A stretch of 64,000 nt of DNA from Anthopleura xanthogrammica (Eukaryota; Cnidaria; Anthozoa; Actiniaria; Actiniidae), in the NCBI GenBank assembly GCA_964019055.1, contig OZ025224.1, positions 5,847,376 through 5,911,375 on the forward strand, in the 5' to 3' direction. The notes under the pieces were generated by a model. It saw nothing but the letters and a program-made list of their open reading frames with translations, did no database searches and was not told the DNA's origin. Within the stretch, counting starts at the first letter, position 1; each line of letters begins with the position of its first letter. The position numbers and the translations under genes are program-made. Below, piece after piece: positions 14,501-27,307 of the stretch.

Positions 14501-16779
14501 CAAAAGAAAATTCTCAGCAAATTTCCAATTTTCTCAGCCAAAAACAGCTTTTTTGACCAAAAAGCACCTTTACTCAGCCAAAACCGAATTTTTTTTCGCC
14601 AAAACGTCGTGTTTTTATCTCAAGAGGTATTATCATGAGCAAAAAGTGGGGGTTTCAGCAAACAGGTCACGCCGTAAGCGAAAAACCTGGTTTTGAGAGC
14701 CAAAATGGCCATTTTTCAGTTTTTTGGGCTAAAAAGTTTTTTTTTTCCAGCAAAACAGTGTTTTGGACACCCAAAATGTGCTTTTCGCGGCCAAAACTTG
14801 CGTTTAGCAGTGAAAACGTCGTGTTTTGAGCAAAAGAAAATTCTCAGCAAATTTCCAATTTTCTCAGCCAAAAACAGCTTTTTTGACCAAAAAGCACCTT
14901 TACTCAGCCAAAACCGAATTTTTTTTCGCCAAAACGTCGTGTTTTTATCTCAAGAGGTATTATCATGAGCAAAAAGTGGGGGTTTCAGCAAACAGGTCAC
15001 GCCGTAAGCGAAAAACCTGGTTTTGAGAGCCAAAATGGCCATTTTTCAGTTTTTTGGGCTAAAAAGTTTTTTTTTCCAGCAAAACAGTGTTTTGGACACC
15101 CAAAATGTGCTTTTCTCGGCCAAAACTTGCGTTTAGCAGTGAAAACGTCGTGTTTTGAGCAAAAGAAAATTCTCAGCAAATTTCCAATTTTGTCAGCCAA
15201 AAAGAGCTTTTTTGACCAAAAAGCACCTTTACTCAGCCAAAACCGAATTTTTTTTCGCCAAAACGTCGTGTTTTTATCTCAAGAGGTATTATCATGAGCA
15301 AAAAGTGGGGGTTTCAGCAAACAGGTCACGCCGTAAGCGAAAAACCTGGTTTTGAGAGCCAAAATGGCCATTTTTCAGTTTTTTGGGCTAAAAAGTTTTT
15401 TTTTCCAGCAAAACAGTGTTTTGGACACCCAAAATGTGCTTTTCGCGGCCAAAACTTGCGTTTAGCAGTGAAAACGTCGTGTTTTGAGCAAAAGAAAATT
15501 CTCAGCAAATTTCCAATTTTCTCAGCCAAAAACAGCTTTTTTGACCAAAAAGCACCTTTACTCAGCCAAAACCGAATTTTTTTTCGCCAAAACGTCGTGT
15601 TTTTATCTCAAGAGGTATTATCATGAGCAAAAAGTGGGGGTTTCAGCAAACAGGTCACGTCGTAAGCGAAAAACCTGGTTTTGAGAGCCAAAATGGCCAT
15701 TTTTCAGTTTTTTGGGCTAAAAAGTTTTTTTTTCCAGCAAAACAGTGTTTTGGACACCCAAAATGTGCTTTTCTCGGCCAAAACTTGCGTTTAGCAGTGA
15801 AAACGTCGTGTTTTGAGCAAAAGAAAATTCTCAGCAAATTTCCAATTTTGTCAGCCAAAAACAGCTTTTTTGACCAAAAAGCACCTTTACTCAGCCAAAA
15901 CCGAATTTTTTTTCGCCAAAACGTCGTGTTTTTATCTCAAGAGGTATTATCATGAGCAAAAAGTGGGGGTTTCAGCAAACAGGTCACGCCGTAAGCGAAA
16001 AACCTGGTTTTGAGAGCCAAAATGGCCATTTTTCAGTTTTTTGGGCTAAAAAGTTTTTTTTTCCAGCAAAACAGTGTTTTGGACACCCAAAATGTGCTTT
16101 TCTCGGCCAAAAGTTGCGTTTAGCAGTGAAAACGTCGTGTTTTGAGCAAAAGAAAATTCTCAGCAAATTTCCAATTTTGTCAGCCAAAAACAGCTTTTTT
16201 GACCAAAAAGCACCTTTACTCAGCCAAAACCGAATTTTTTTTCGCCAAAACGTCGTGTTTTTATCTCAAGAGGTATTATCATGAGCAAAAAGTGGGGGTT
16301 TCAGCAAACAGGTCACGCCGTAAGCGAAAAACCTGGTTTTGAGAGCCAAAATGGCCATTTTTCAGTTTTTTGGGCTAAAAAGTTTTTTTTTCCAGCAAAA
16401 CAGTGTTTTGGACACCCAAAATGTGCTTTTCTCGGCCAAAACTTGCGTTTAGCAGTGAAAACGTCGTGTTTTGAGCAAAAGAAAATTCTCAGCAAATTTC
16501 CAATTTTCTCAGCCAAAAACAGCTTTTTTGACCAAAAAGCACCTTTACTCAGCCAAAACCGAATTTTTTTTCGCCAAAACGTCGTGTTTTTATCTCAAGA
16601 GGTATTATCATGAGCAAAAAGTGGGGGTTTCAGCAAACAGGTCACGCCGTAAGCGAAAAACCTGGTTTTGAGAGCCAAAATGGCCATTTTTCAGTTTTTT
16701 GGGCTAAAAAGTTTTTTTTTCCAGCAAAACAGTGTTTTGGACACCCAAAATGTGCTTTTCTCGGCCAAAACTTGCGTTT

Positions 16780-19700
16780 AGCAGTGAAAACGTCGTGTTT
16801 TGAGCAAAAGAAAATTCTCAGCAAATTTCCAATTTTGTCAGCCAAAAACAGCTTTTTTGACCAAAAAGCACCTTTACTCAGCCAAAACCGAATTTTTTTT
16901 CGCCAAAACGTCGTGTTTTTATCTCAAGAGGTATTATCATGAGCAAAAAGTGGGGGTTTCAGCAAACAGGTCACGCCGTAAGCGAAAAACCTGGTTTTGA
17001 GAGCCAAAATGGCCATTTTTCAGTTTTTTGGGCTAAAAAGTTTTTTTTTCCAGCAAAACAGTGTTTTGGACACCCAAAATGTGCTTTTCTCGGCCAAAAC
17101 TTGCGTTTAGCAGTGAAAACGTCGTGTTTTGAGCAAAAGAAAATTCTCAGCAAATTTCCAATTTTGTCAGCCAAAAACAGCTTTTTTGACCAAAAAGCAC
17201 CTTTACTCAGCCAAAACCGAATTTTTTTTCGCCAAAACGTCGTGTTTTTATCTCAAGAGGTATTATCATGAGCAAAAAGTGGGGGTTTCAGCAAACAGGT
17301 CACGCCGTAAGCGAAAAACCTGGTTTTGAGAGCCAAAATGGCCATTTTTCAGTTTTTTGGGCTAAAAAGTTTTTTTTTCCAGCAAAACAGTGTTTTGGAC
17401 ACCCAAAATGTGCTTTTCTCGGCCAAAAGTTGCGTTTAGCAGTGAAAACGTCGTGTTTTGAGCAAAAGAAAATTCTCAGCAAATTTCCAATTTTGTCAGC
17501 CAAAAACAGCTTTTTTGACCAAAAAGCACCTTTACTCAGCCAAAAGCGAATTTTTTTTCGCCAAAACGTCGTGTTTTTATCTCAAGAGGTATTATCATGA
17601 GCAAAAAGTGGGGGTTTCAGCAAACAGGTCACGCCGTAAGCGAAAAACCTGGTTTTGAGAGCCAAAATGGCCATTTTTCAGTTTTTTGGGCTAAAAAGTT
17701 TTTTTTTCCAGCAAAACAGTGTTTTGGACACCCAAAATGTGCTTTTCTCGGCCAAAACTTGCGTTTAGCAGTGAAAACGTCGTGTTTTGAGCAAAAGAAA
17801 ATTCTCAGCAAATTTCCAATTTTGTCAGCCAAAAACAGCTTTTTTGACCAAAAAGCACCTTTACTCAGCCAAAACCGAATTTTTTTTCGCCAAAACGTCG
17901 TGTTTTTATCTCAAGAGGTATTATCATGAGCAAAAAGTGGGGGTTTCAGCAAACAGGTCACGCCGTAAGCGAAAAACCTGGTTTTGAGAGCCAAAATGGC
18001 CATTTTTCAGTTTTTTGGGCTAAAAAGTTTTTTTTTCCAGCAAAACAGTGTTTTGGACACCCAAAATGTGCTTTTCTCGGCCAAAACTTGCGTTTAGCAG
18101 TGAAAACGTCGTGTTTTGAGCAAAAGAAAATTCTCAGCAAATTTCCAATTTTGTCAGCCAAAAACAGCTTTTTTGACCAAAAAGCACCTTTACTCAGCCA
18201 AAACCGAATTTTTTTTCGCCAAAACGTCGTGTTTTTATCTCAAGAGGTATTATCATGAGCAAAAAGTGGGGGTTTCAGCAAACAGGTCACGCCGTAAGCG
18301 AAAAACCTGGTTTTGAGAGCCAAAATGGCCATTTTTCAGTTTTTTGGGCTAAAAAGTTTTTTTTTCCAGCAAAACAGTGTTTTGGACACCCAAAATGTGC
18401 TTTTCTCGGCCAAAACTTGCGTTTAGCAGTGAAAACGTCGTGTTTTGAGCAAAAAAAAATTCTCAGCAAATTTCCAATTTTGTCAGCCAAAAACAGCTTT
18501 TTTGACCAAAAAGCACCTTTACTCAGCCAAAACCGAATTTTTTTTCGCCAAAACGTCGTGTTTTTATCTCAAGAGGTATTATCATGAGCAAAAAGTGGGG
18601 GTTTCAGCAAACAGGTCACGCCGTAAGCGAAAAACCTGGTTTTGAGAGCCAAAATGGCCATTTTTCAGTTTTTTGGGCTAAAAAGTTTTTTTTTCCAGCA
18701 AAACAGTGTTTTGGACACCCAAAATGTGCTTTTCTCGGCCAAAACTTGCGTTTAGCAGTGAAAACGTCGTGTTTTGAGCAAAAGAAAATTCTCAGCAAAT
18801 TTCCAATTTTGTCAGCCAAAAACAGCTTTTTTGACCAAAAAGCACCTTTACTCAGCCAAAACCGAATTTTTTTTCGCCAAAACGTCGTGTTTTTATCTCA
18901 AGAGGTATTATCATGAGCAAAAAGTGGGGGTTTCAGCAAACAGGTCACGCCGTAAGCGAAAAACCTGGTCTTGAGAGCCAAAATGGCCATTTTTCAGTTT
19001 TTTGGGCTAAAAAGTTTTTTTTTCCAGCAAAACAGTGTTTTGGACACCCAAAATGTGCTTTTCTCGGCCAAAACTTGCGTTTAGCAGTGAAAACGTCGTG
19101 TTTTGAGCAAAAGAAAATTCTCAGCAAATTTCCAATTTTGTCAGCCAAAAACAGCTTTTTTGACCAAAAAGCACCTTTACTCAGCCAAAACCGAATTTTT
19201 TTTCGCCAAAACGTCGTGTTTTTATCTCAAGAGGTATTATCATGAGCAAAAAGTGGGGGTTTCAGCAAACAGGTCACGCCGTAAGCGAAAAACCTGGTTT
19301 TGAGAGCCAAAATGGCCATTTTTCAGTTTTTTGGGCTAAAAAGTTTTTTTTTCCAGCAAAACAGTGTTTTGGACACCCAAAATGTGCTTTTCTCGGCCAA
19401 AACTTGCGTTTAGCAGTGAAAACGTCGTGTTTTGAGCAAAAGAAAATTCTCAGCAAATTTCCAATTTTGTCAGCCAAAAACAGCTTTTTTGACCAAAAAG
19501 CACCTTTACTCAGCCAAAACCGAATTTTTTTTCGCCAAAACGTCGTGTTTTTATCTCAAGAGGTATTATCATGAGCAAAAAGTGGGGGTTTCAGCAAACA
19601 GGTCACGCCGTAAGCGAAAAACCTGGTTTTGAGAGCCAAAATGGCCATTTTTCAGTTTTTTGGGCTAAAAAGTTTTTTTTTCCAGCAAAACAGTGTTTTG

Positions 19701-22700
19701 GACACCCAAAATGTGCTTTTCTCGGCCAAAACTTGCGTTTAGCAGTGAAAACGTCGTGTTTTGAGCAAAAGAAAATTCTCAGCAAATTTCCAATTTTGTC
19801 AGCCAAAAACAGCTTTTTTGACCAAAAAGCACCTTTACTCAGCCAAAACCGAATTTTTTTTCGCCAAAACGTCGTGTTTTTATCTCAAGAGGTATTATCA
19901 TGAGCAAAAAGTGGGGGTTTCAGCAAACAGGTCACGCCGTAAGCGAAAAACCTGGTTTTGAGAGCCAAAATGGCCATTTTTCAGTTTTTTGGGCTAAAAA
20001 GTTTTTTTTTCCAGCAAAACAGTGTTTTGGACACCCAAAATGTGCTTTTCTCGGCCAAAACTTGCGTTTAGCAGTGAAAACGTCGTGTTTTGAGCAAAAG
20101 AAAATTCTCAGCAAATTTCCAATTTTGTCAGCCAAAAACAGCTTTTTTGACCAAAAAGCACCTTTACTCAGCCAAAACCGAATTTTTTTTCGCCAAAACG
20201 TCGTGTTTTTATCTCAAGAGGTATTATCATGAGCAAAAAGTGGGGGTTTCAGCAAACAGGTCACGCCGTAAGCGAAAAACCTGGTTTTGAGAGCCAAAAT
20301 GGCCATTTTTCAGTTTTTTGGGCTAAAAAGTTTTTTTTTCCAGCAAAACAGTGTTTTGGACACCCAAAATGTGCTTTTCTCGGCCAAAACTTGCGTTTAG
20401 CAGTGAAAACGTCGTGTTTTGAGCAAAAGAAAATTCTCAGCAAATTTCCAATTTTGTCAGCCAAAAACAGCTTTTTTGACCAAAAAGCACCTTTACTCAG
20501 CCAAAACCGAATTTTTTTTCGCCAAAACGTCGTGTTTTTATCTCAAGAGGTATTATCATGAGCAAAAAGTGGGGGTTTCAGCAAACAGGTCACGCCGTAA
20601 GCGAAAAACCTGGTTTTGAGAGCCAAAATGGCCATTTTTCAGTTTTTTGGGCTAAAAAGTTTTTTTTTCCAGCAAAACAGTGTTTTGGACACCCAAAATG
20701 TGCTTTTCTCGGCCAAAACTTGCGTTTAGCAGTGAAAACGTCGTGTTTTGAGCAAAAGAAAATTCTCAGCAAATTTCCAATTTTGTCAGCCAAAAACAGC
20801 TTTTTTGACCAAAAAGCACCTTTACTCAGCCAAAACCGAATTTTTTTTCGCCAAAACGTCGTGTTTTTATCTCAAGAGGTATTATCATGAGCAAAAAGTG
20901 GGGGTTTCAGCAAACAGGTCACGCCGTAAGCGAAAAACCTGGCTTTGAGAGCCAAAATGGCCATTTTTCAGTTTTTTGGGCTAAAAAGTTTTTTTTTCCA
21001 GCAAAACAGTGTTTTGGACACCCAAAATGTGCTTTTCTCGGCCAAAACTTGCGTTTAGCAGTGAAAACGTCGTGTTTTGAGCAAAAGAAAATTCTCAGCA
21101 AATTTCCAATTTTGTCAGCCAAAAACAGCTTTTTTGACCAAAAAGCACCTTTACTCAGCCAAAACCGAATTTTTTTTCGCCAAAACGTCGTGTTTTTATC
21201 TCAAGAGGTATTATCATGAGCAAAAAGTGGGGGTTTCAGCAAACAGGTCACGCCGTAAGCGAAAAACCTGGTTTTGAGAGCCAAAATGGCCATTTTTCAG
21301 TTTTTTGGGCTAAAAAGTTTTTTTTTCCAGCAAAACAGTGTTTTGGACACCCAAAATGTGCTTTTCTCGGCCAAAACTTGCGTTTAGCAGTGAAAACGTC
21401 GTGTTTTGAGCAAAAGAAAATTCTCAGCAAATTTCCAATTTTGTCAGCCAAAAACAGCTTTTTTGACCAAAAAGCACCTTTACTCAGCCAAAACCGAATT
21501 TTTTTTCGCCAAAACGTCGTGTTTTTATCTCAAGAGGTATTATCATGAGCAAAAAGTGGGGGTTTCAGCAAACAGGTCACGCCGTAAGCGAAAAACCTGG
21601 TTTTGAGAGCCAAAATGGCCATTTTTCAGTTTTTTGGGCTAAAAAGTTTTTTTTTCCAGCAAAACAGTGTTTTGGACACCCAAAATGTGCTTTTCTCGGC
21701 CAAAACTTGCGTTTAGCAGTGAAAACGTCGTGTTTTGAGCAAAAGAAAATTCTCAGCAAATTTCCAATTTTGTCAGCCAAAAACAGCTTTTTTGACCAAA
21801 AAGCACCTTTACTCAGCCAAAACCGAATTTTTTTTCGCCAAAACGTCGTGTTTTTATCTCAAGAGGTATTATCATGAGCAAAAAGTGGGGGTTTCAGCAA
21901 ACAGGTCACGCCGTAAGCGAAAAACCTGGTTTTGAGAGCCAAAATGGCCATTTTTCAGTTTTTTGGGCTAAAAAGTTTTTTTTTCCAGCAAAACAGTGTT
22001 TTGGACACCCAAAATGTGCTTTTCTCGGCCAAAACTTGCGTTTAGCAGTGAAAACGTCGTGTTTTGAGCAAAAGAAAATTCTCAGCAAATTTCCAATTTT
22101 GTCAGCCAAAAACAGCTTTTTTGACCAAAAAGCACCTTTACTCAGCCAAAACCGAATTTTTTTTCGCCAAAACGTCGTGTTTTTATCTCAAGAGGTATTA
22201 TCATGAGCAAAAAGTGGGGGTTTCAGCAAACAGGTCACGCCGTAAGCGAAAAACCTGGTTTTGAGAGCCAAAATGGCCATTTTTCAGTTTTTTGGGCTAA
22301 AAAGTTTTTTTTTCCAGCAAAACAGTGTTTTGGACACCCAAAATGTGCTTTTCTCGGCCAAAACTTGCGTTTAGCAGTGAAAACGTCGTGTTTTGAGCAA
22401 AAGAAAATTCTCAGCAAATTTCCAATTTTGTCAGCCAAAAACAGCTTTTTTGACCAAAAAGCACCTTTACTCAGCCAAAACCGAATTTTTTTTCGCCAAA
22501 ACGTCGTGTTTTTATCTCAAGAGGTATTATCATGAGCAAAAAGTGGGGGTTTCAGCAAACAGGTCACGCCGTAAGCGAAAAACCTGGTTTTGAGAGCCAA
22601 AATGGCCATTTTTCAGTTTTTTGGGCTAAAAAGTTTTTTTTTCCAGCAAAACAGTGTTTTGGACACCCAAAATGTGCTTTTCTCGGCCAAAACTTGCGTT

Positions 22701-25700
22701 TAGCAGTGAAAACGTCGTGTTTTGAGCAAAAGAAAATTCTCAGCAAATTTCCAATTTTGTCAGCCAAAAACAGCTTTTTTGACCAAAAAGCACCTTTACT
22801 CAGCCAAAACCGAATTTTTTTTCGCCAAAACGTCGTGTTTTTATCTCAAGAGGTATTATCATGAGCAAAAAGTGGGGGTTTCAGCAAACAGGTCACGCCG
22901 TAAGCGAAAAACCTGGTTTTGAGAGCCAAAATGGCCATTTTTCAGTTTTTTGGGCTAAAAAGTTTTTTTTTCCAGCAAAACAGTGTTTTGGACACCCAAA
23001 ATGTGCTTTTCTCGGCCAAAACTTGCGTTTAGCAGTGAAAACGTCGTGTTTTGAGCAAAAGAAAATTCTCAGCAAATTTCCAATTTTGTCAGCCAAAAAC
23101 AGCTTTTTTGACCAAAAAGCACCTTTACTCAGCCAAAACCGAATTTTTTTTCGCCAAAACGTCGTGTTTTTATCTCAAGAGGTATTATCATGAGCAAAAA
23201 GTGGGGGTTTCAGCAAACAGGTCACGCCGTAAGCGAAAAACCTGGTTTTGAGAGCCAAAATGGCCATTTTTCAGTTTTTTGGGCTAAAAAGTTTTTTTTT
23301 CCAGCAAAACAGTGTTTTGGACACCCAAAATGTGCTTTTCTCGGCCAAAACTTGCGTTTAGCAGTGAAAACGTCGTGTTTTGAGCAAAAGAAAATTCTCA
23401 GCAAATTTCCAATTTTGTCAGCCAAAAACAGCTTTTTTGACCAAAAAGCACCTTTACTCAGCCAAAACCGAATTTTTTTTCGCCAAAACGTCGTGTTTTT
23501 ATCTCAAGAGGTATTATCATGAGCAAAAAGTGGGGGTTTCAGCAAACAGGTCACGCCGTAAGCGAAAAACCTGGTTTTGAGAGCCAAAATGGCCATTTTT
23601 CAGTTTTTTGGGCTAAAAAGTTTTTTTTTCCAGCAAAACAGTGTTTTGGACACCCAAAATGTGCTTTTCTCGGCCAAAACTTGCGTTTAGCAGTGAAAAC
23701 GTCGTGTTTTGAGCAAAAGAAAATTCTCAGCAAATTTCCAATTTTGTCAGCCAAAAACAGCTTTTTTGACCAAAAAGCACCTTTACTCAGCCAAAACCGA
23801 ATTTTTTTTCGCCAAAACGTCGTGTTTTTATCTCAAGAGGTATTATCATGAGCAAAAAGTGGGGGTTTCAGCAAACAGGTCACGCCGTAAGCGAAAAACC
23901 TGGTTTTGAGAGCCAAAATGGCCATTTTTCAGTTTTTTGGGCTAAAAAGTTTTTTTTTCCAGCAAAACAGTGTTTTGGACACCCAAAATGTGCTTTTCTC
24001 GGCCAAAACTTGCGTTTAGCAGTGAAAACGTCGTGTTTTGAGCAAAAGAAAATTCTCAGCAAATTTCCAATTTTGTCAGCCAAAAACAGCTTTTTTGACC
24101 AAAAAGCACCTTTACTCAGCCAAAACCGAATTTTTTTTCGCCAAAACGTCGTGTTTTTATCTCAAGAGGTATTATCATGAGCAAAAAGTGGGGGTTTCAG
24201 CAAACAGGTCACGCCGTAAGCGAAAAACCTGGTTTTGAGAGCCAAAATGGCCATTTTTCAGTTTTTTGGGCTAAAAAGTTTTTTTTTCCAGCAAAACAGT
24301 GTTTTGGACACCCAAAATGTGCTTTTCTCGGCCAAAACTTGCGTTTAGCAGTGAAAACGTCGTGTTTTGAGCAAAAGAAAATTCTCAGCAAATTTCCAAT
24401 TTTGTCAGCCAAAAACAGCTTTTTTGACCAAAAAGCACCTTTACTCAGCCAAAACCGAATTTTTTTTCGCCAAAACGTCGTGTTTTTATCTCAAGAGGTA
24501 TTATCATGAGCAAAAAGTGGGGGTTTCAGCAAACAGGTCACGCCGTAAGCGAAAAACCTGGTTTTGAGAGCCAAAATGGCCATTTTTCAGTTTTTTGGGC
24601 TAAAAAGTTTTTTTTTCCAGCAAAACAGTGTTTTGGACACCCAAAATGTGCTTTTCTCGGCCAAAACTTGCGTTTAGCAGTGAAAACGTCGTGTTTTGAG
24701 CAAAAGAAAATTCTCAGCAAATTTCCAATTTTGTCAGCCAAAAACAGCTTTTTTGACCAAAAAGCACCTTTACTCAGCCAAAACCGAATTTTTTTTCGCC
24801 AAAACGTCGTGTTTTTATCTCAAGAGGTATTATCATGAGCAAAAAGTGGGGGTTTCAGCAAACAGGTCACGCCGTAAGCGAAAAACCTGGTTTTGAGAGC
24901 CAAAATGGCCATTTTTCAGTTTTTTGGGCTAAAAAGTTTTTTTTTCCAGCAAAACAGTGTTTTGGACACCCAAAATGTGCTTTTCTCGGCCAAAACTTGC
25001 GTTTAGCAGTGAAAACGTCGTGTTTTGAGCAAAAGAAAATTCTCAGCAAATTTCCAATTTTGTCAGCCAAAAACAGCTTTTTTGACCAAAAAGCACCTTT
25101 ACTCAGCCAAAACCGAATTTTTTTTCGCCAAAACGTCGTGTTTTTATCTCAAGAGGTATTATCATGAGCAAAAAGTGGGGGTTTCAGCAAACAGGTCACG
25201 CCGTAAGCGAAAAACCTGGTTTTGAGAGCCAAAATGGCCATTTTTCAGTTTTTTGGGCTAAAAAGTTTTTTTTTCCAGCAAAACAGTGTTTTGGACACCC
25301 AAAATGTGCTTTTCTCGGCCAAAACTTGCGTTTAGCAGTGAAAACGTCGTGTTTTGAGCAAAAGAAAATTCTCAGCAAATTTCCAATTTTGTCAGCCAAA
25401 AACAGCTTTTTTGACCAAAAAGCACCTTTACTCAGCCAAAACCGAATTTTTTTTCGCCAAAACGTCGTGTTTTTATCTCAAGAGGTATTATCATGAGCAA
25501 AAAGTGGGGGTTTCAGCAAACAGGTCACGCCGTAAGCGAAAAACCTGGTTTTGAGAGCCAAAATGGCCATTTTTCAGTTTTTTGGGCTAAAAAGTTTTTT
25601 TTTCCAGCAAAACAGTGTTTTGGACACCCAAAATGTGCTTTTCTCGGCCAAAACTTGCGTTTAGCAGTGAAAACGTCGTGTTTTGAGCAAAAGAAAATTC

Positions 25701-27307
25701 TCAGCAAATTTCCAATTTTGTCAGCCAAAAACAGCTTTTTTGACCAAAAAGCACCTTTACTCAGCCAAAACCGAATTTTTTTTCGCCAAAACGTCGTGTT
25801 TTTATCTCAAGAGGTATTATCATGAGCAAAAAGTGGGGGTTTCAGCAAACAGGTCACGCCGTAAGCGAAAAACCTGGTTTTGAGAGCCAAAATGGCCATT
25901 TTTCAGTTTTTTGGGCTAAAAAGTTTTTTTTTCCAGCAAAACAGTGTTTTGGACACCCAAAATGTGCTTTTCTCGGCCAAAACTTGCGTTTAGCAGTGAA
26001 AACGTCGTGTTTTGAGCAAAAGAAAATTCTCAGCAAATTTCCAATTTTGTCAGCCAAAAACAGCTTTTTTGACCAAAAAGCACCTTTACTCAGCCAAAAC
26101 CGAATTTTTTTTCGCCAAAACGTCGTGTTTTTATCTCAAGAGGTATTATCATGAGCAAAAAGTGGGGGTTTCAGCAAACAGGTCACGCCGTAAGCGAAAA
26201 ACCTGGTTTTGAGAGCCAAAATGGCCATTTTTCAGTTTTTTGGGCTAAAAAGTTTTTTTTTCCAGCAAAACAGTGTTTTGGACACCCAAAATGTGCTTTT
26301 CTCGGCCAAAACTTGCGTTTAGCAGTGAAAACGTCGTGTTTTGAGCAAAAGAAAATTCTCAGCAAATTTCCAATTTTGTCAGCCAAAAACAGCTTTTTTG
26401 ACCAAAAAGCACCTTTACTCAGCCAAAACCGAATTTTTTTTCGCCAAAACGTCGTGTTTTTATCTCAAGAGGTATTATCATGAGCAAAAAGTGGGGGTTT
26501 CAGCAAACAGGTCACGCCGTAAGCGAAAAACCTGGTTTTGAGAGCCAAAATGGCCATTTTTCAGTTTTTTGGGCTAAAAAGTTTTTTTTTCCAGCAAAAC
26601 AGTGTTTTGGACACCCAAAATGTGCTTTTCTCGGCCAAAACTTGCGTTTAGCAGTGAAAACGTCGTGTTTTGAGCAAAAGAAAATTCTCAGCAAATTTCC
26701 AATTTTGTCAGCCAAAAACAGCTTTTTTGACCAAAAAGCACCTTTACTCAGCCAAAACCGAATTTTTTTTCGCCAAAACGTCGTGTTTTTATCTCAAGAG
26801 GTATTATCATGAGCAAAAAGTGGGGGTTTCAGCAAACAGGTCACGCCGTAAGCGAAAAACCTGGTTTTGAGAGCCAAAATGGCCATTTTTCAGTTTTTTG
26901 GGCTAAAAAGTTTTTTTTTCCAGCAAAACAGTGTTTTGGACACCCAAAATGTGCTTTTCTCGGCCAAAACTTGCGTTTAGCAGTGAAAACGTCGTGTTTT
27001 GAGCAAAAGAAAATTCTCAGCAAATTTCCAATTTTGTCAGCCAAAAACAGCTTTTTTGACCAAAAAGCACCTTTACTCAGCCAAAACCGAATTTTTTTTC
27101 GCCAAAACGTCGTGTTTTTATCTCAAGAGGTATTATCATGAGCAAAAAGTGGGGGTTTCAGCAAACAGGTCACGCCGTAAGCGAAAAACCTGGTTTTGAG
27201 AGCCAAAATGGCCATTTTTCAGTTTTTTGGGCTAAAAAGTTTTTTTTTCCAGCAAAACTGTGTTTTGGACACCCAAAATGTGCTTTTCTCGGCCAAAACT
27301 TGCGTTT
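16780..27307 (+). repeat. Type B block 2: homogeneous, 32 monomers
   Basis: All 32 monomers carry the derived G. Only a handful of single-base variants are visible, mostly before 21 kb (for example at 17429, 18455, 18970 and 20943), plus one at 27259. From about 21.0 to 27.2 kb the copies look identical by eye. Confidence 0.88.

Larger units (their letters stand above)
8227..16779 (+). repeat. Type B block 1: polymorphic edge, 26 monomers
   Basis: Here the C/G position in (C/G)TCAGCCAAAAACAG is mixed: 13 monomers carry the type A-like C and 13 the derived G. Other variants cluster in neighbours, such as AATTTGTTTTCGCC in four consecutive copies (8670-9665) and once near 12950, and TTTTCGCGGCC in copies between 12.8 and 15.5 kb. 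This is the least homogenised part of the left side of the type B array. Confidence 0.9.
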
